The position numbers and the translations under genes are program-made. Positions 1-11,900 of a stretch of 23,096 nucleotides of DNA are shown here, piece by piece (position 1 is the stretch's first letter; each line of letters begins with the position of its first letter). The notes below the pieces were generated by a model that was not told where the DNA came from, ran no database searches, and saw only the letters and a list, made by a program, of their open reading frames with translations. The stretch spans positions 2,655,227 to 2,678,322 of the forward strand of contig BLXT01003724.1 in NCBI GenBank assembly GCA_019648995.1, read 5' to 3'. The stretch comes from Plakobranchus ocellatus. Its lineage: Eukaryota > Mollusca > Gastropoda > Plakobranchidae.

Positions 1-254
1 CCCCCCCCCCCCCCCCAAAAAAAACCCAAACAATTAAAGAAAAATTGCATCACTGATTTACAGTTGCTCACTTTAAATTTGAATGTGGTTTACATGTACA
101 ATATGGCCTTTATCTTGTATCATTCTCCTCTGACACAGTGTCAGTCATACTAATATTTATAAAAAGAAGATAACTTTTTTTTTGCTATAATAGCTATTAT
201 AAAAGAATTGAAATGAGGTAAAATAAAAAAAAAATCGCTACTTCAATAAGGTCT
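1..254. other. Window edge: C16 run and AT-rich DNA without genes
   Basis: Starts with 16 C and 8 A, then AT-rich sequence. Nothing recognisable is seen before the retrotransposon fragments begin. Confidence 0.6.
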
Positions 255-1980
255 GTAAAAGAATAATATGTAGGGACTTCAGAGGTGAAGTGCCTTCTTT
301 GCAGGGACTTCAGTGGTTTGAATTGGTACGTCTGCCACCAATATGCTGACCTAGCACCCACCAGCTCAAAGGCTGAAGTGGGCGTATACAAAATCCGTCT
401 TCAAACAACTTTGGACAATATCATAAAGTGGGCATCTGATTAGGGGTTTCAAACGCACCAAAATAAAACGACATGCATGCGTACCATTTTCAGCCTCGGA
501 TTAAAGCTAGAGATCAGAGATGTATAGTGGAAAAGAACAAAAGCCCAACCTGCCTAGGAGTTGCGTTCGAGCCAAGGATAATGCGAAAGAATCAGGCTGA
601 CGAAAGCCCAAGAAATAGGGTATAGGATTGCGCTAATTAAAAAAAAATGGCAGGTTCGAACTGGGACGCCAATCACAATATATAAGAGAACATGCAAAGA
701 ATAAGTGCCAGGAATTCTTTGATATAGAATTGCTGGAAACCTCAAAAAAAGTCAAAAAAGCTCAAAACCAAAATCTCGAACAATGACAAGTGGGATGAAA
801 GACACCAATAACATCTATGGAATGAATATCGAGAGCACAATCTCCCAGTCAAATCCTAGAGGACAGAACAGACACAAAGATTCTTTACAGCAGTCAGAAT
901 TTTTCAAAAGAACGCCAGTTCACCCGATGAAAGAAAGATTGAAAACGTTTACTAAGTCCAGACTGAAAAGAACCAGCACTATACATGAAACTAGATCCTT
1001 CAGATACTACATGAACATCGAAAGTGATAAAAATCAGAATCTGATAATTTTTTTACCTCTGTCCCGCATTGATTAAAAAGAAGGCACCTAAGATTGTAGA
1101 ATCAGTAAGTGGAACAGAAAACTGAATCCAGATTTTGCAATAGGTGCTCACTCGGCAACGACAAGAGTGGTCAACTTTATACCCTTGCTGTGAATGGGTA
1201 AGTCTTTAAATGTGGTTCAGACACAGACATAAAAAAGAATCAAGGCTCAGGTATGCCAAATTAATGGCCAAATGGTGCCCCACAGAAGTGCATAACTCAA
1301 ACTTAAAAACAGAAGCAAATACCCTTGAACAAGTAACCAAGGTGGTTGAAAACATCCCCCATTTTTAACAATTCAAACTAGTCTTCCTCAGTGTATAGGC
1401 CTCAAAAGTCACAAAAACTCTATCCAACGTTCACGCTCTTGGCAGACAAAGCCCAGTCAACAGCTAAAACTGCTCCAATGGATTCATGGGCACAGCCAAA
1501 TCACGGGTAATGAAAGTGTTGACAGACTGGCCAAAGAGGAAAGTTCAATGACGCTAAAAGACACAAAAATGTCCTCAACAGTCACAGCTATATGTAGATG
1601 GAATGCGAATCACCTGTCCTACAAAACAAGAAAGAGGATACCTACCACCAACGAACAGACAACACCAAACCCTAACCTTCAGATAATACGAAAAGGCCAT
1701 AACAGACTAAATAATCTCATATTCAGAAACCTAGAAGTTGGAGAGATTCCCGATTCGTAATGTGGACCTGCACTTTAAAGAACAGAGCACTTAATGCAGT
1801 AATGTCCAAATCTTTTGTCTCATAGAAATTCAACCTGAACAGAGGAAACCCCCGTCACTCAAAAACTGAACTGCAAAATCGAAGACCTGACCCTTAAATG
1901 GACTTTCTGCTAGCCACTGGTCTACACATTTGATTTAACTTGCCAGCATTGCAAGAACGCAAAGAAAAAGGAGGGTTAAA
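255..1980 (+). mobile_element. Decayed non-LTR retrotransposon: reverse transcriptase C-terminal half plus RNase H
   Basis: The plus strand carries a chain of broken fragments in the order of a LINE ORF2. Near 339-356 QYADLA is a damaged YADD catalytic motif. About 381-436 reads VYKIRLQTTLDNIIKWA, the stretch after the catalytic motif. 554-680 reads LGVAFEPRIM and then KKMAGSNWDANHN. 783-1000 holds RTPVHPMKERL and KSRLKRTSTIHETRSF, like the linker after the RT. 1297-1325 NSNLKTEAN and 1470-1543 LQWIHGHSQITGNESVDRLA are RNase H motifs (compare WIPGHSGIKGNE.AD.LAKEG). IPDS, CGPAL and RTEHL around 1745-1795 fit the small cysteine motif that follows. Frames change and stops intervene, so it is a dead copy. 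It resembles RNase H-bearing I/Jockey-group elements; the exact clade is not determined and the 5' part is missing. Confidence 0.85.
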
Positions 1981-4900
1981 ACTTAGCGATAGCAAAAAAA
2001 AAGGGAAAAGGTTGAGAACTAGCTTTTTCTTTGCTTTTGTTCTTTTAACATTCACATCTCTCAGTCCTTATCCTTCATAATCGCAGCTCAGGAAAACAAG
2101 ACTTAGAAGAAAAAAGTTAGACTAAGTCACAAATATAGATTTTCATACAATTTAGAAGTAGATTTTTATAGAAAAGACCACAAATTAAGCAACGAGCCAA
2201 CACTTTTATGTAAAGATAGTCTTTATGGTAAATTTACATCTCATGATTTGATATTATATTCCCAAACATTGTTAAATGTGGATCTTACAGATCTCTATGG
2301 TGCTTTTTTATCTTTTTTTTTTATTAGGTTTTAGTCATTCTGTTTCCCATATTCAAGCCATATAAAACAAATGAATAAAGCCACTGTTAATGTTACATAG
2401 TTTTCCTCAAACACGTCAATCTAACCTGTGAAACACAAAGGAAAGACAGCTGATATTTATTAGCCTATGCAATAACAATATAGTGGATTAGAAACCAATC
2501 GTAAAGAAAGCTGATCTTATTTCCAGGAAATGACGTGCGGGGCTTTCCATTGCAAAAGACGTGGCTAAACTGCAACATTCAGTACGTCTTGTGATCGTTA
2601 ATATGCTATTGATTTCTTTTTGTAATTCGTATTTTTTTCAAACATGCAAATGATGCAACAGGGGATGAAGATGAAGATTTTTAATTTGGACTTATTACAT
2701 ACTCTGACCGCCTGAGGATGAAGAATACCTGTAACGTAGAGAAACGAATATTAATGTCACACTCCAAAAAAGTATTGAGCCCTCCCTAGAAGATCTCGTG
2801 CTGGACATGGTCGATGAAGCTGTAGATACCATAACACTAGCCAAAACTTCTGCCGTCAGTGACTAACCAAGAACCTCACATACATTCTAATTTGCCATTA
2901 CATTTACAGACACACAGTAGTTTTCAATAATACGTAAAATTTCTATTTATGTTCGTTTTACGCAACTAATTATTATCTTAGTTAATTTCTCTTTCCGGAA
3001 GTATGCCGATATATCGGCGCTGACGGGTCTCTCTATTCTTATTTCTTCAGCAGGAATTCCGTCTGCATTAAAATTATAATAAAAACAAAAAAATCCGTCA
3101 TGAAAGAGTTAAAGGTTACATTAATGCTTGACAGGCTTTAAACAGTATTTAATTGGCTGAATATATAAAATCTTTTTTTTCAGACTAAATTTGGGTTTCA
3201 ACCATTTAATTACATTGTTTTTGTTGCCCTCCGTCTTTAGGCTTTTTCTAGCATGATGTTATTTAGTTTTTATAAGCCGATTTGTATTAATGTTTAGCTC
3301 GCACTGGTTTTTCCGAAAGTGGTTGAATTTTGCTGATATTAGAGCTACATGTATTCCTCCTAATGCTCTGGCGATTTATAAAGCACATATAACACGGGAT
3401 TTCTTTCTTTGTTCAAGATTCTGATAGAAGTTGAGTGAAAGTTGATGCAATTGTAACAATTCAAGCAATGGAATAAAAGCCATGAAATTGATATGAACAT
3501 TACACACGGCAATGTATTGTAAACTTGTATTTTTCATATGCGTTTCATTCTAGCAGCAAAATGTAATTGTAACTTCAGTTATTGCAGTATTCATTAAATT
3601 TTTAATAATAATTAATAGTTACATTTGTTTTATGAGACCATAAAATGTTGAAACTTAAGATACGTCTGTTTTCAATAAGCTCAGACAAGCAATCAATGTG
3701 TTGTAATTATTAATAACATCATATGTGAAAATAATGTATAATTAAGAACAATTATTTTGATGCGACATAACATAAATTACTTTTTTGTTCATTCATATTA
3801 TTATGGTTTCAGCAATAAATCTTTATTTTGAGAGGAAATATGAAGTTTTTATAATCTCCTAGAAAACTTTGTATTTTCCCCTTACAACAGGTTTCAATTT
3901 CTAGCAGTGTGACAATTTAAGACTAGCTTTTTATGACAAGTACAACAGAGGTACCTATCCTATACACAATCTTTAAGGTTTCCTTGAGAAAAAAATAAGG
4001 GATTTTTAGTGGTGCATGACATTACGTTGAGATCAATTATATTACTTCAAGGTGGTAACATAAAATGGAGCGAGAAGGCACAGGATGTAAAAAAGAGAGC
4101 AATATGAGACAAGAAAAATTAAAAAAGAAAGGGGGAGTGCCAACATAGTGGTTGCAAGTATAAGTAAAAGCAGTTTTATAAATATAGATTCAATGATTAG
4201 AGGTCTATGGCAGTCAAAGGCTCAAGATCTGGATAAAAATAAGGGGCAGAAGAAAGCAAAAAAACCCAGTATTTCAAATTAACTTGTAAGAACAGGATTC
4301 CAGGATACAACAGAATCAAGAGAATTCTAGAATTTCAAGATGATAGGCACCTCTACACACATTTAGAGAGGGGAAAAGACAAAAAATATAGGAGATAGAC
4401 TTTATATAGATATTTTTAAAATTTTCACTGACAATACTCTGCAGTCTCATGGTGTACATATTTCTTTTTTCAAATTATTATTTGTCACAAGTAAAAACTA
4501 TTAAGCGATCTATAGTTTGCACTCAAAAGGATCCAACCTAGACCCAGCTCAACTAAACCTAATCTATGTCTAAAATGTAGAGTAGTGACTATGTGAAGCA
4601 GTCAACAACTGGCTTCACTGCAAATCCATTCTGAATCTAAATTCTAGAAGATGCTATTCTACTTGCATTTTCTTCATAGATTTGCGCTTTGGAAATGGAA
4701 TTCGTAAACATGTTTGATGAGGAATCTCCAAACAAATCTTTAGCTTTCACAAGGCTCTTTGATTCAGGGACTCGAAATATAAAGTTAATGATGTCTACAG
4801 GAAAGCATCTCATATTTTGCCACTTTTTTTGTCTTATTATAATGAAGCTAAGCTCAAACGTATAATGCCTATACAAACTTTTGTGGGGTGTCGATAAATC

Positions 4901-6197
4901 CACAAAAATATAGATATATTATTCTAGATCATGCCATGTTATGAGGGCATATTTTAAAATCCTGAAGTTGTTTTACAGATTTACAAAATATTTTAAAACC
5001 CTATTTAAACCTTATTAAGCATGCGAAACAAAATATTGCGAGTAGACATTTTAATCAGCCACAAATCAAGTGATGTGACGTTTTTCTGTATAAACTACAC
5101 ATGAGGCTCCATCAGGATTGATTTCAAGATCTCCTGAGTGATATACGTCTGAATCTGACAGAGTAATTTAATCCATCTTGATTTCTAGCTCTAGGCCCGA
5201 TCTTAGACTGCCCAATGAATCTATGACTCTAATTTGGTTTGTATTTTTAAATCCCGATTTTGTTTTAAGCATATACAAAATGACAGTCTAAAACCCTGTT
5301 CGAATTTCTAAACAACTAGCACGTGTTCAAGTCCATATTTTTTTTTGTTTTCAATCCAGCATGTAGAAACCTCTAGATCTAAGATCCTTTTCTAATCAAC
5401 AAAAATTTTTGAAGGCATAACATGTTTCAGCTGAGCTCCTTTGTAATAAGGTAAGATTAGATTTCTAGAGTGTTCCTCAAATGGTTTGCTTTGTCAATTC
5501 AGAGAACGTAACACTCTTGGCTCAAGATAAGCTTTGGTTTTGATAAATTTCAATATAATCTGTGTAGTAAATGCCACAAGTGAACACCACTACAAATGGC
5601 ATTTCATTAAAAAAATTTTTTCCCTCTTGTTTCAGTCTCATTATTCTTTCAACAAAAAAAAAAACAAAACACCACAATATCTACTATCAAGACCAGACAC
5701 AAAGTGTTGTATGAAATAGACATAGGAAATCCCTGGACTACTACAAATCCCTTTAAAAGGGCATTCCATCCATCACTCTCTTTATGATTTAAAAAAGCAG
5801 AGGAATGAAGAAGCAGAATAATTCATATACCGGTACTCTTTAGTAAGTGAAAAGTACTCCCATGGAATTTGAATTATGAGGTTTCCAGTGGCTGTATTTT
5901 CAAGAAATATTTGTGTTACCAATGAACTGCATCTTTCTTCTTGCAGTACTTGGTGATTGTCTTTTAGCTTAGTTGTTTTTTTTTTTCATATCAACTGCCT
6001 ATGCATTTAGCAGATCATATTTGGACAAACATAATTTTTTGTTTAATGAAAATTTTGTGGAGTATTTTCAAAAATTTTGGAATAAATATACAATTAGCAA
6101 ATGTTGATCTATTTTACAAATACAATATCACATATTTTAATTGGTCCAATGACTGGCAAGAATAATTACAACATTACTTCAATTTGGCAGTAAAATG
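1981..6197. other. AT-rich intergenic stretch, no gene seen
   Basis: Both strands are full of stops, and the open frames here lack recognisable motifs and splice context. A 14-bp perfect palindrome GCCGATATATCGGC stands at 3005-3018 in a small GC-richer patch. The 88-codon minus-strand frame at 4637-4903 is the longest open stretch and is not recognised. Confidence 0.55.
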
Positions 6198-6203
6198 TTT
6201 ATT
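6198..6203 (-). terminator. Candidate polyadenylation signal AATAAA
   Basis: First canonical hexamer seen 3' of the stop codon on the gene strand, about 2.7 kb away. If used, the SINE at 6650-6943 would be part of the mRNA. Confidence 0.2.
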
Positions 6204-6649
6204 AGTAACTGAAAACTGCATGCAATTTTTTCCCCAAGTTGTGATAAATCAAAAGAAGTAAGGCAATTATAAACAGCGTTTGTTGAACACAATATTGTTT
6301 GAAGCAACTAGAGCCAACAGGGCAAATAATAATACTTTACTTACATTGACAGCAAAGGAATCAAAATAAAATTAAATTCCATTTGAACCTTCTAAATATG
6401 ATTTGGCAAAAACCTAGTAGATTTAGTTATTTTGTATTTGTGAGCTTTTCTTGCTTCAGATAAATTTAAAAAAATAAACTGAAAACATTAACTGTAGTGT
6501 ACATAAAAACACTCTCCAGATTTTAGCCTGCTAAGACTTATGACAGCACATGCAATAACTAAATAGAAGAACATCAATTTAATCAAATACATTAACATGT
6601 ATTCAGCTTATAAAGTAAAGCAAAAAAAAAAAAAATCTGTACAAGTATT

Positions 6650-6943
6650 TGTAAGTAGTAATAGTGGTAAAGTCCCATGCTTGGTCCAAGCATCAAGCAA
6701 CCAGGAGAAGGGTTCTCGACTCAGGTTCAGGGATTGTTCTTGGCACACGTCATTCTGAGGTAGTTTACCATAGCTTTTCTCCCTGCCTTGACTTTTGCCT
6801 TGTCTTAAAGAGACCTATTACCCAATTAATGCTGGGTGCATAAAGGGAGCTTTGACAAATTTGAAAATTTTGGCTCTAATTGGGATTCAAACTGCAGACC
6901 TCTCACATAGTAGCCAATTACCCTGTCAGATGAGCCACTATCC
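6650..6943 (-). mobile_element. tRNA-derived SINE of a different family
   Basis: On the minus strand it begins GGATAGTGGCTCATCTGACA. It has an A-box-like TGGCTCATCTGACAGGG (6937-6921) and a B-box-like GTTTGAATCCC (6892-6882), followed by a body of about 200 nt that ends in ACT-rich DNA. I could not find a clean target-site duplication, so the ends are approximate. It is too degenerate and too long to be a functional tRNA gene. Confidence 0.65.
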
Positions 6944-7832
6944 ATATTTTCAAGCACAACATTGCTGATGCAGCAAATTTGCCAAAAGAGAGCAGTAAAA
7001 TTCAGCATACAGTGTGGACAACGCCATGGAATATGAAAATTAAGTACTTCAGGCATGGTGATTACATGCGTCGATACAAAAGGTGTTGTTATGAAATCAT
7101 TTGTTAAAAAAAATGTACTTTAAAATACTGAGCTGGGAATACATCATCTTGTATGAATATTGCGCAGTACAAATAATGTAGCGTTTCATTTTTAAAAAGC
7201 CAAAATAAAAAAAAAAGGTGTAAACTTGGAAGCAGTGTCAGGTTTTAGGAAAAAAAAGGGATGCATAGCTGATCCTGTATGGCAAAATGACCAAGAAAAA
7301 AAATATTTTTTAAAAACTAAATGAATGTATTAAGCATATAGTACAAAAACGACTATTGAATAAAGTGTATGAACATTTGCTCTTGTGTATGATTAATTTG
7401 GATACGTCACACATATTTTTATAAGCTGACATAAAAAAAAAAAACATTTAACAATGACATGTTGTTTTAGCTTGATGTTAATGGTGAATGTGCTGGAAGC
7501 TCAGAGAAAAATATATCAAGTACAATGATAAATTGCCACTTAAGGTACAGTGGTAAGACCTAACTTTCTAAAATTACTAGGGAAATAAAACCAAAGCCAG
7601 CTGCATCTGATGAATATTTTAGCATAAACAATTAAAAAACACACATGCGTCTAAATATCCATTATACATCCTACACCTTCAATTTTGACCTAAAACTTTG
7701 GTCAGCCCAGCTGATAAAATCAGTATTGCTGGTTATGAGTTAAGTAAATAACTTTTCCAGGATATCTTTGAAAGCAGAAAATAACACCTATAACTTACAT
7801 GCAAAGGCCATATTCAAAACATACAAGTTTAC

Positions 7833-7838
7833 TTTAAT
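7833..7838 (-). terminator. Candidate polyadenylation signal ATTAAA
   Basis: First common variant hexamer seen 3' of the stop codon on the gene strand, about 1.08 kb away. Such hexamers are frequent by chance in DNA this AT-rich. Confidence 0.2.
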
Positions 7839-8914
7839 TTGAGGAAATCAATATGCATATGTAAAATGAACATATTAAGTTGCAAGGCGATGGATTATGG
7901 GACAGACAGCCACAGTTATAAATTTCGTCTGTAAGGGATACATAACCACAAAGAATTTGGAAAGCAGAGGAAATAATTGTTATCAAAAAGGAAAAATAGA
8001 TAAAAATTAAACTGAATCGTTTCGTTATTTTCAGGCAAGTCATTGTCATGAATGGTTTAAAATATTGTACCTTAGCTTCCTACTGATTTGAACCAATTTC
8101 CCTTTCAAAGAATATTGAGATATTTCAGATATAAGGCATATAATGGGTGAAATTAAAATTGCCTTTTAGATTATTTTGATTAGCAAGGATCTTTAGAGTT
8201 AGTGTTCCACAGTTTCCTAGCTACAAACTGAATGATGTTTTCAGCAGTGTTAAACTGCCATTTGTTCAATCATAGAAACGACCTTACACTCTTAAATACA
8301 GCAAAATAAGGTTGTTAAAATAATATTTCCCTTAAAAGAACTCAAAGTCCAGTTATAGAATTAAAAACATTCCTTGTAGAATGCATGTATATGTTGACGC
8401 TGAATCATAAAAAGTTTGGTAGGATTTTTCTTCTGCTTGTCAATATGAAACCAGTCCAAAGAAGCTGTAAGTCACATTTTAAATAGTCTTTTTGTTGTAA
8501 AGCCTCATTCTGTCAGCTTTCAAATGGGGAAAACAGATGTGAGTGCAAGATGTCTAGACATTTGATTTAAAGGATGAAAAATTTAAAAAAAAAAAAAAAA
8601 AAAGATTAGTTTAAATTAATTTTTCTCACAATGTATTATTTGCAACATCAAACTCATTAAGACTGGTCTCAAGGTATATTATCTCATCCAATCTAAAGGG
8701 GAAAAAAGTCTAGATATACAGGATTTATAGTAACCAAAAGAATGAAATAATATAAACTTAGAGGGCTTGCTGTTGTGAAACCAGGCCTTCTGACTGTTAA
8801 ACAGTCACAACACCTTGATAGTCCAGCCCAAGTTTCCCTGTTACTATGGTACCAGTACTTTCGCCTCAAAATGTATCCAAAGCAAGATCCTTCCCCGAAA
8901 TACTTGAGAATGAT

Positions 8915-8989
8915 TCAAAGAGCCTTGATGTCACCATCTCCACACTCTGAGATCTCTCGCTTTCTCTGAGCCTCTTTGATACGGTTATC
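8915..8989 (-). CDS. stmn: Stathmin terminal coding exon and stop codon
   Basis: After the acceptor TTATCTCAAG (ending at 8990) the frame reads [20 protein letters not shown] and then IKAL before TGA at 8917-8915. [12 protein letters not shown] corresponds to vertebrate DKHIEEVRKNKES, the end of the stathmin helix. The last ten or so residues form a short acidic tail with one Cys, which I do not recognise as conserved. The exon is in phase 0 with every repeat exon upstream, so it can serve all skipped forms. Confidence 0.92.
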   Translation of the reverse strand, partial: DNRIKEAQRKREISECGDGDIKAL

Positions 8990-11900
8990 CTTGAGATAAG
9001 ACAAAAGTTTAAAAAAAAAAAAAAGATTAATATCCATTGCGATGCTTCTACTAGAGGGTATCTCAAGAATTTAAGTCTTGCGCCTATGCAACGTGGCATG
9101 AAATTATAAATGGTCAGTGATATTTAGTTTCAAAAGAATAAAAAACTTCTAGCTTGTGGGTCTTCCAAGGGTAAAAAAAGATGCACATTGGTGACTTGCT
9201 TACTCCAGCATACTTTTATTTTTTTCACTTTTGACTTGGAGAGATTCCTTTCACTCACCCTGCTATTTGCTGCCTTTAGATCAACAGACACAAGGACATA
9301 ATAGTACAATCACATCTTAGAATCACAATCTTTCCAACATCTGCCTGCTTTGTTGTTTGATATCAGGACTTACAGAATCAGACAACAAAGCAGGCAGATG
9401 AAAAGAAATATCCGATACACCTATATTAAGACAGATTGGCTTAAAAAAATAATTAAATAAAACATGATATATAGGAACCAATACTTTGGATTTTCAAGAT
9501 GACACTTGCCAGGTACTGCAAAGAGAGAGCTAGAGGGAAGAGATAGAGATAGAAAGTCAGACATTCAATGAAACCAGCTGTGCAACTTGATGGCCCATCC
9601 AGCCAAAAACCCTGACACATTTTTCAGCCTAAAGAACCTATAAATCGATACAAATTTAAATCAGATATCCAGATAAATTACTGTTACCTATTTGACTGAC
9701 AGTTGCTTAATTCCTTGAATGGTGGTAGCGGACAGAGAAAACAACAGTAAAAATAAGTGCCCAGAGACTAAGCAATGGTGGTGCTATGTTTCTTAGAGCT
9801 TGCAGCCTCATGAAGATCCAACATTAGTCAGATCTTATCCTTTGAACATGGCTTGATAGATGCAACATTTCTGGTGAAATGTCCTATTTTATACACTTTT
9901 ATACAGTCTAATCAAAAACACCTTCCACAAATATGTACAATGTGTATAACGGTAGAAGTCTTGAAATCATAAATCGGTAAATTGAATTTTTCATGAATCG
10001 GAGCACTGAAAACTTAACTCTTCACAAATGTCCATTTTTGTACTTGTAGGCCTATCTGAAAAAAAAGTTTTGATCAAGTACAGCCTTATCATAAACCAAA
10101 GTCGATATAAATGAGTAGAGATTACATATTCATTAGTTGTGGCCTTTTTCCCCCAACCTGACCTTATTTGAATTGTTACTAAAAAATTGAAAAATCACAC
10201 AAAAAGCAAACTTGACAATCACAAAGAAAGAAAAAAAAAGTATACCAATATATCGACGGTGAAAGTCGCATTCCGTGTAAGTCAGAAATCCAACAAGCTG
10301 ACTTACACGGTTTGTAGGTGTTAAGCAGGAGATCCAACCAAGAAACACGTATTGTTCTATCTTGAATTTCACCCCTTTCTATCGGTTATTTTGTCACGAA
10401 AACAAGTCAGAAGATACATTGCGCCAATAAGATTAAGATGAAATGAAAAAAAGTCTGTTACTATTTTTGGACTTACACGGTATGCGACTTTCACCGTCGA
10501 TATGTTAAAATAAAGCATATTATTTTAAACTATGACCATTCCGATATTTCATATGTAAAAATAAGGATGCCGCAAAAAAAAAAAAAATATTAGAATTGGA
10601 GGATTGGGGGTACGTAAAATCAATGGACACAGAATTATGCAGAAAAATGCATACTTTTTATTTCTATCTTAATTTAATTGCAAAACATCTTAAGAGTTAG
10701 AAAAGAAGCTGCTGAGATGTACAAAGGCATGGCAAAGAGAGGATAGCTGAAGTTCTGCTTGTGACAGGATTTAGACACAATTAATTGATTCATGAATAAG
10801 AGTAATATTATCTAAAAAATTAAGCCACTTAGTCTCATACTTGCAAAATCCGTCTCATTTAACTTTTTCCTAGAGAAAAGGAGAGCTCAAATTTAAATAG
10901 CATCATCATCAACAGTTACAATTTACAGAATTGAGTTATTTTCTTTCTTCTTCTTGGTTTGATCAGAGATGTTCACAATATGCGCACTCAAAGATAGAAT
11001 TAGAAAAAGGAAAACCAATACTAACTCGCTCAGCCATTCTTTCCTGCAATGCAAAAAGCTGCTCCTCACGGTTCCTCAGAGCATTCTCCATCTTTTGGAC
11101 CAACTGTTCATTAAGCTCATCAGATATTTGGCTCCGATTTTCACTGGCTGCACACACTTCACTGATGTGCTCAGCCTAAGAGAATTAGACAAAGACAAAG
11201 GCAATAATTTGAGAGTTGATGTGATGGACGTTTTGGGTGGGATGAACTGGATTTAAAAAAAAAAAAAAAAAAAAAAAATCACTCAAATAAAAGAATAAAA
11301 CCACTGGCAGAGCCAAAACTAATGTTATTTGAATAAGCATAATACTATCTGCCTTCCCTAAAAATATGCCAAAATAACATCAGGTTTGACAAAATGTTTA
11401 AATTTTCTTAAACTAATAATTTAAATCCAGCAGATAGAAAACTCACCATTGGTTAAACCTTTAGAGAGGAGCATAAAAAGCAATGTAACAAAAAAAAAAA
11501 AGACCATAGGAAAGCAACACTTTTATGAGCCTACTTTTCACAGAAAGTCTTTACAAAGCAAAGGGATGTAAAGGAAAATAATTACTCACTCAATTTTTAC
11601 TTTTTACACTTCAAGTAAAACTGTCTCCAATTCCCTTTTTTTTTTAATTTTCAAAATTTGTATCACACCTTTACCGAAAACATAAAAAAAACCAAAAAAA
11701 AACAAACTGAAACCTACGGTGCAAAAAAATATCAAGACCAGCTGCTGAACAGCCATAAAAAATTACAAAAAAAAATATATAAATATATACATATATAGTG
11801 GAACCCATTTTTAAGAACAGCTTGAGTGACAAGAACTATCACTATAGCTAGAGATTTGGAAAGCCCTGTTTTCTCTTTATTTAAGCCATATACTTCATTT

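Larger units (their letters stand above)
6198..8914 (-). other. Stathmin 3' UTR and/or 3' flank, end not defined
   Basis: No gene is seen on either strand. Going 3' from the stop codon I found no canonical AATAAA until 6203-6198, with an ATTAAA variant at 7838-7833. The 3' UTR is therefore either long (about 1.1 or 2.7 kb) or uses a non-canonical signal. A SINE lies inside at 6650-6943. A19 at 8585-8603 reads as poly-T in the transcript. Confidence 0.4.
8990..11025 (-). other. Stathmin intron before the terminal exon (2036 nt)
   Basis: Donor GTTAGT, acceptor CTCAAG. It contains the MITE at 10250-10503 and the perfect-stem hairpin at 9338-9400. No further repeat exon is visible between repeat B and the tail. 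Confidence 0.85.

Noticed and set aside
3005-3018. GCCGATATATCGGC palindrome as the end of a DNA transposon
   Set aside because: No matching inverted copy or transposase remnant was seen nearby; a single 14-bp palindrome is weak evidence.
4637-4903. 88-codon open frame on the minus strand
   Set aside because: No recognisable motif, no clear splice context, and it stands alone in AT-rich DNA. Kept only as the longest unexplained frame in that stretch.
8775-8969. Plus-strand open frame overlapping the last stathmin exon
   Set aside because: It is the opposite-strand shadow of the terminal coding exon and 3' UTR.
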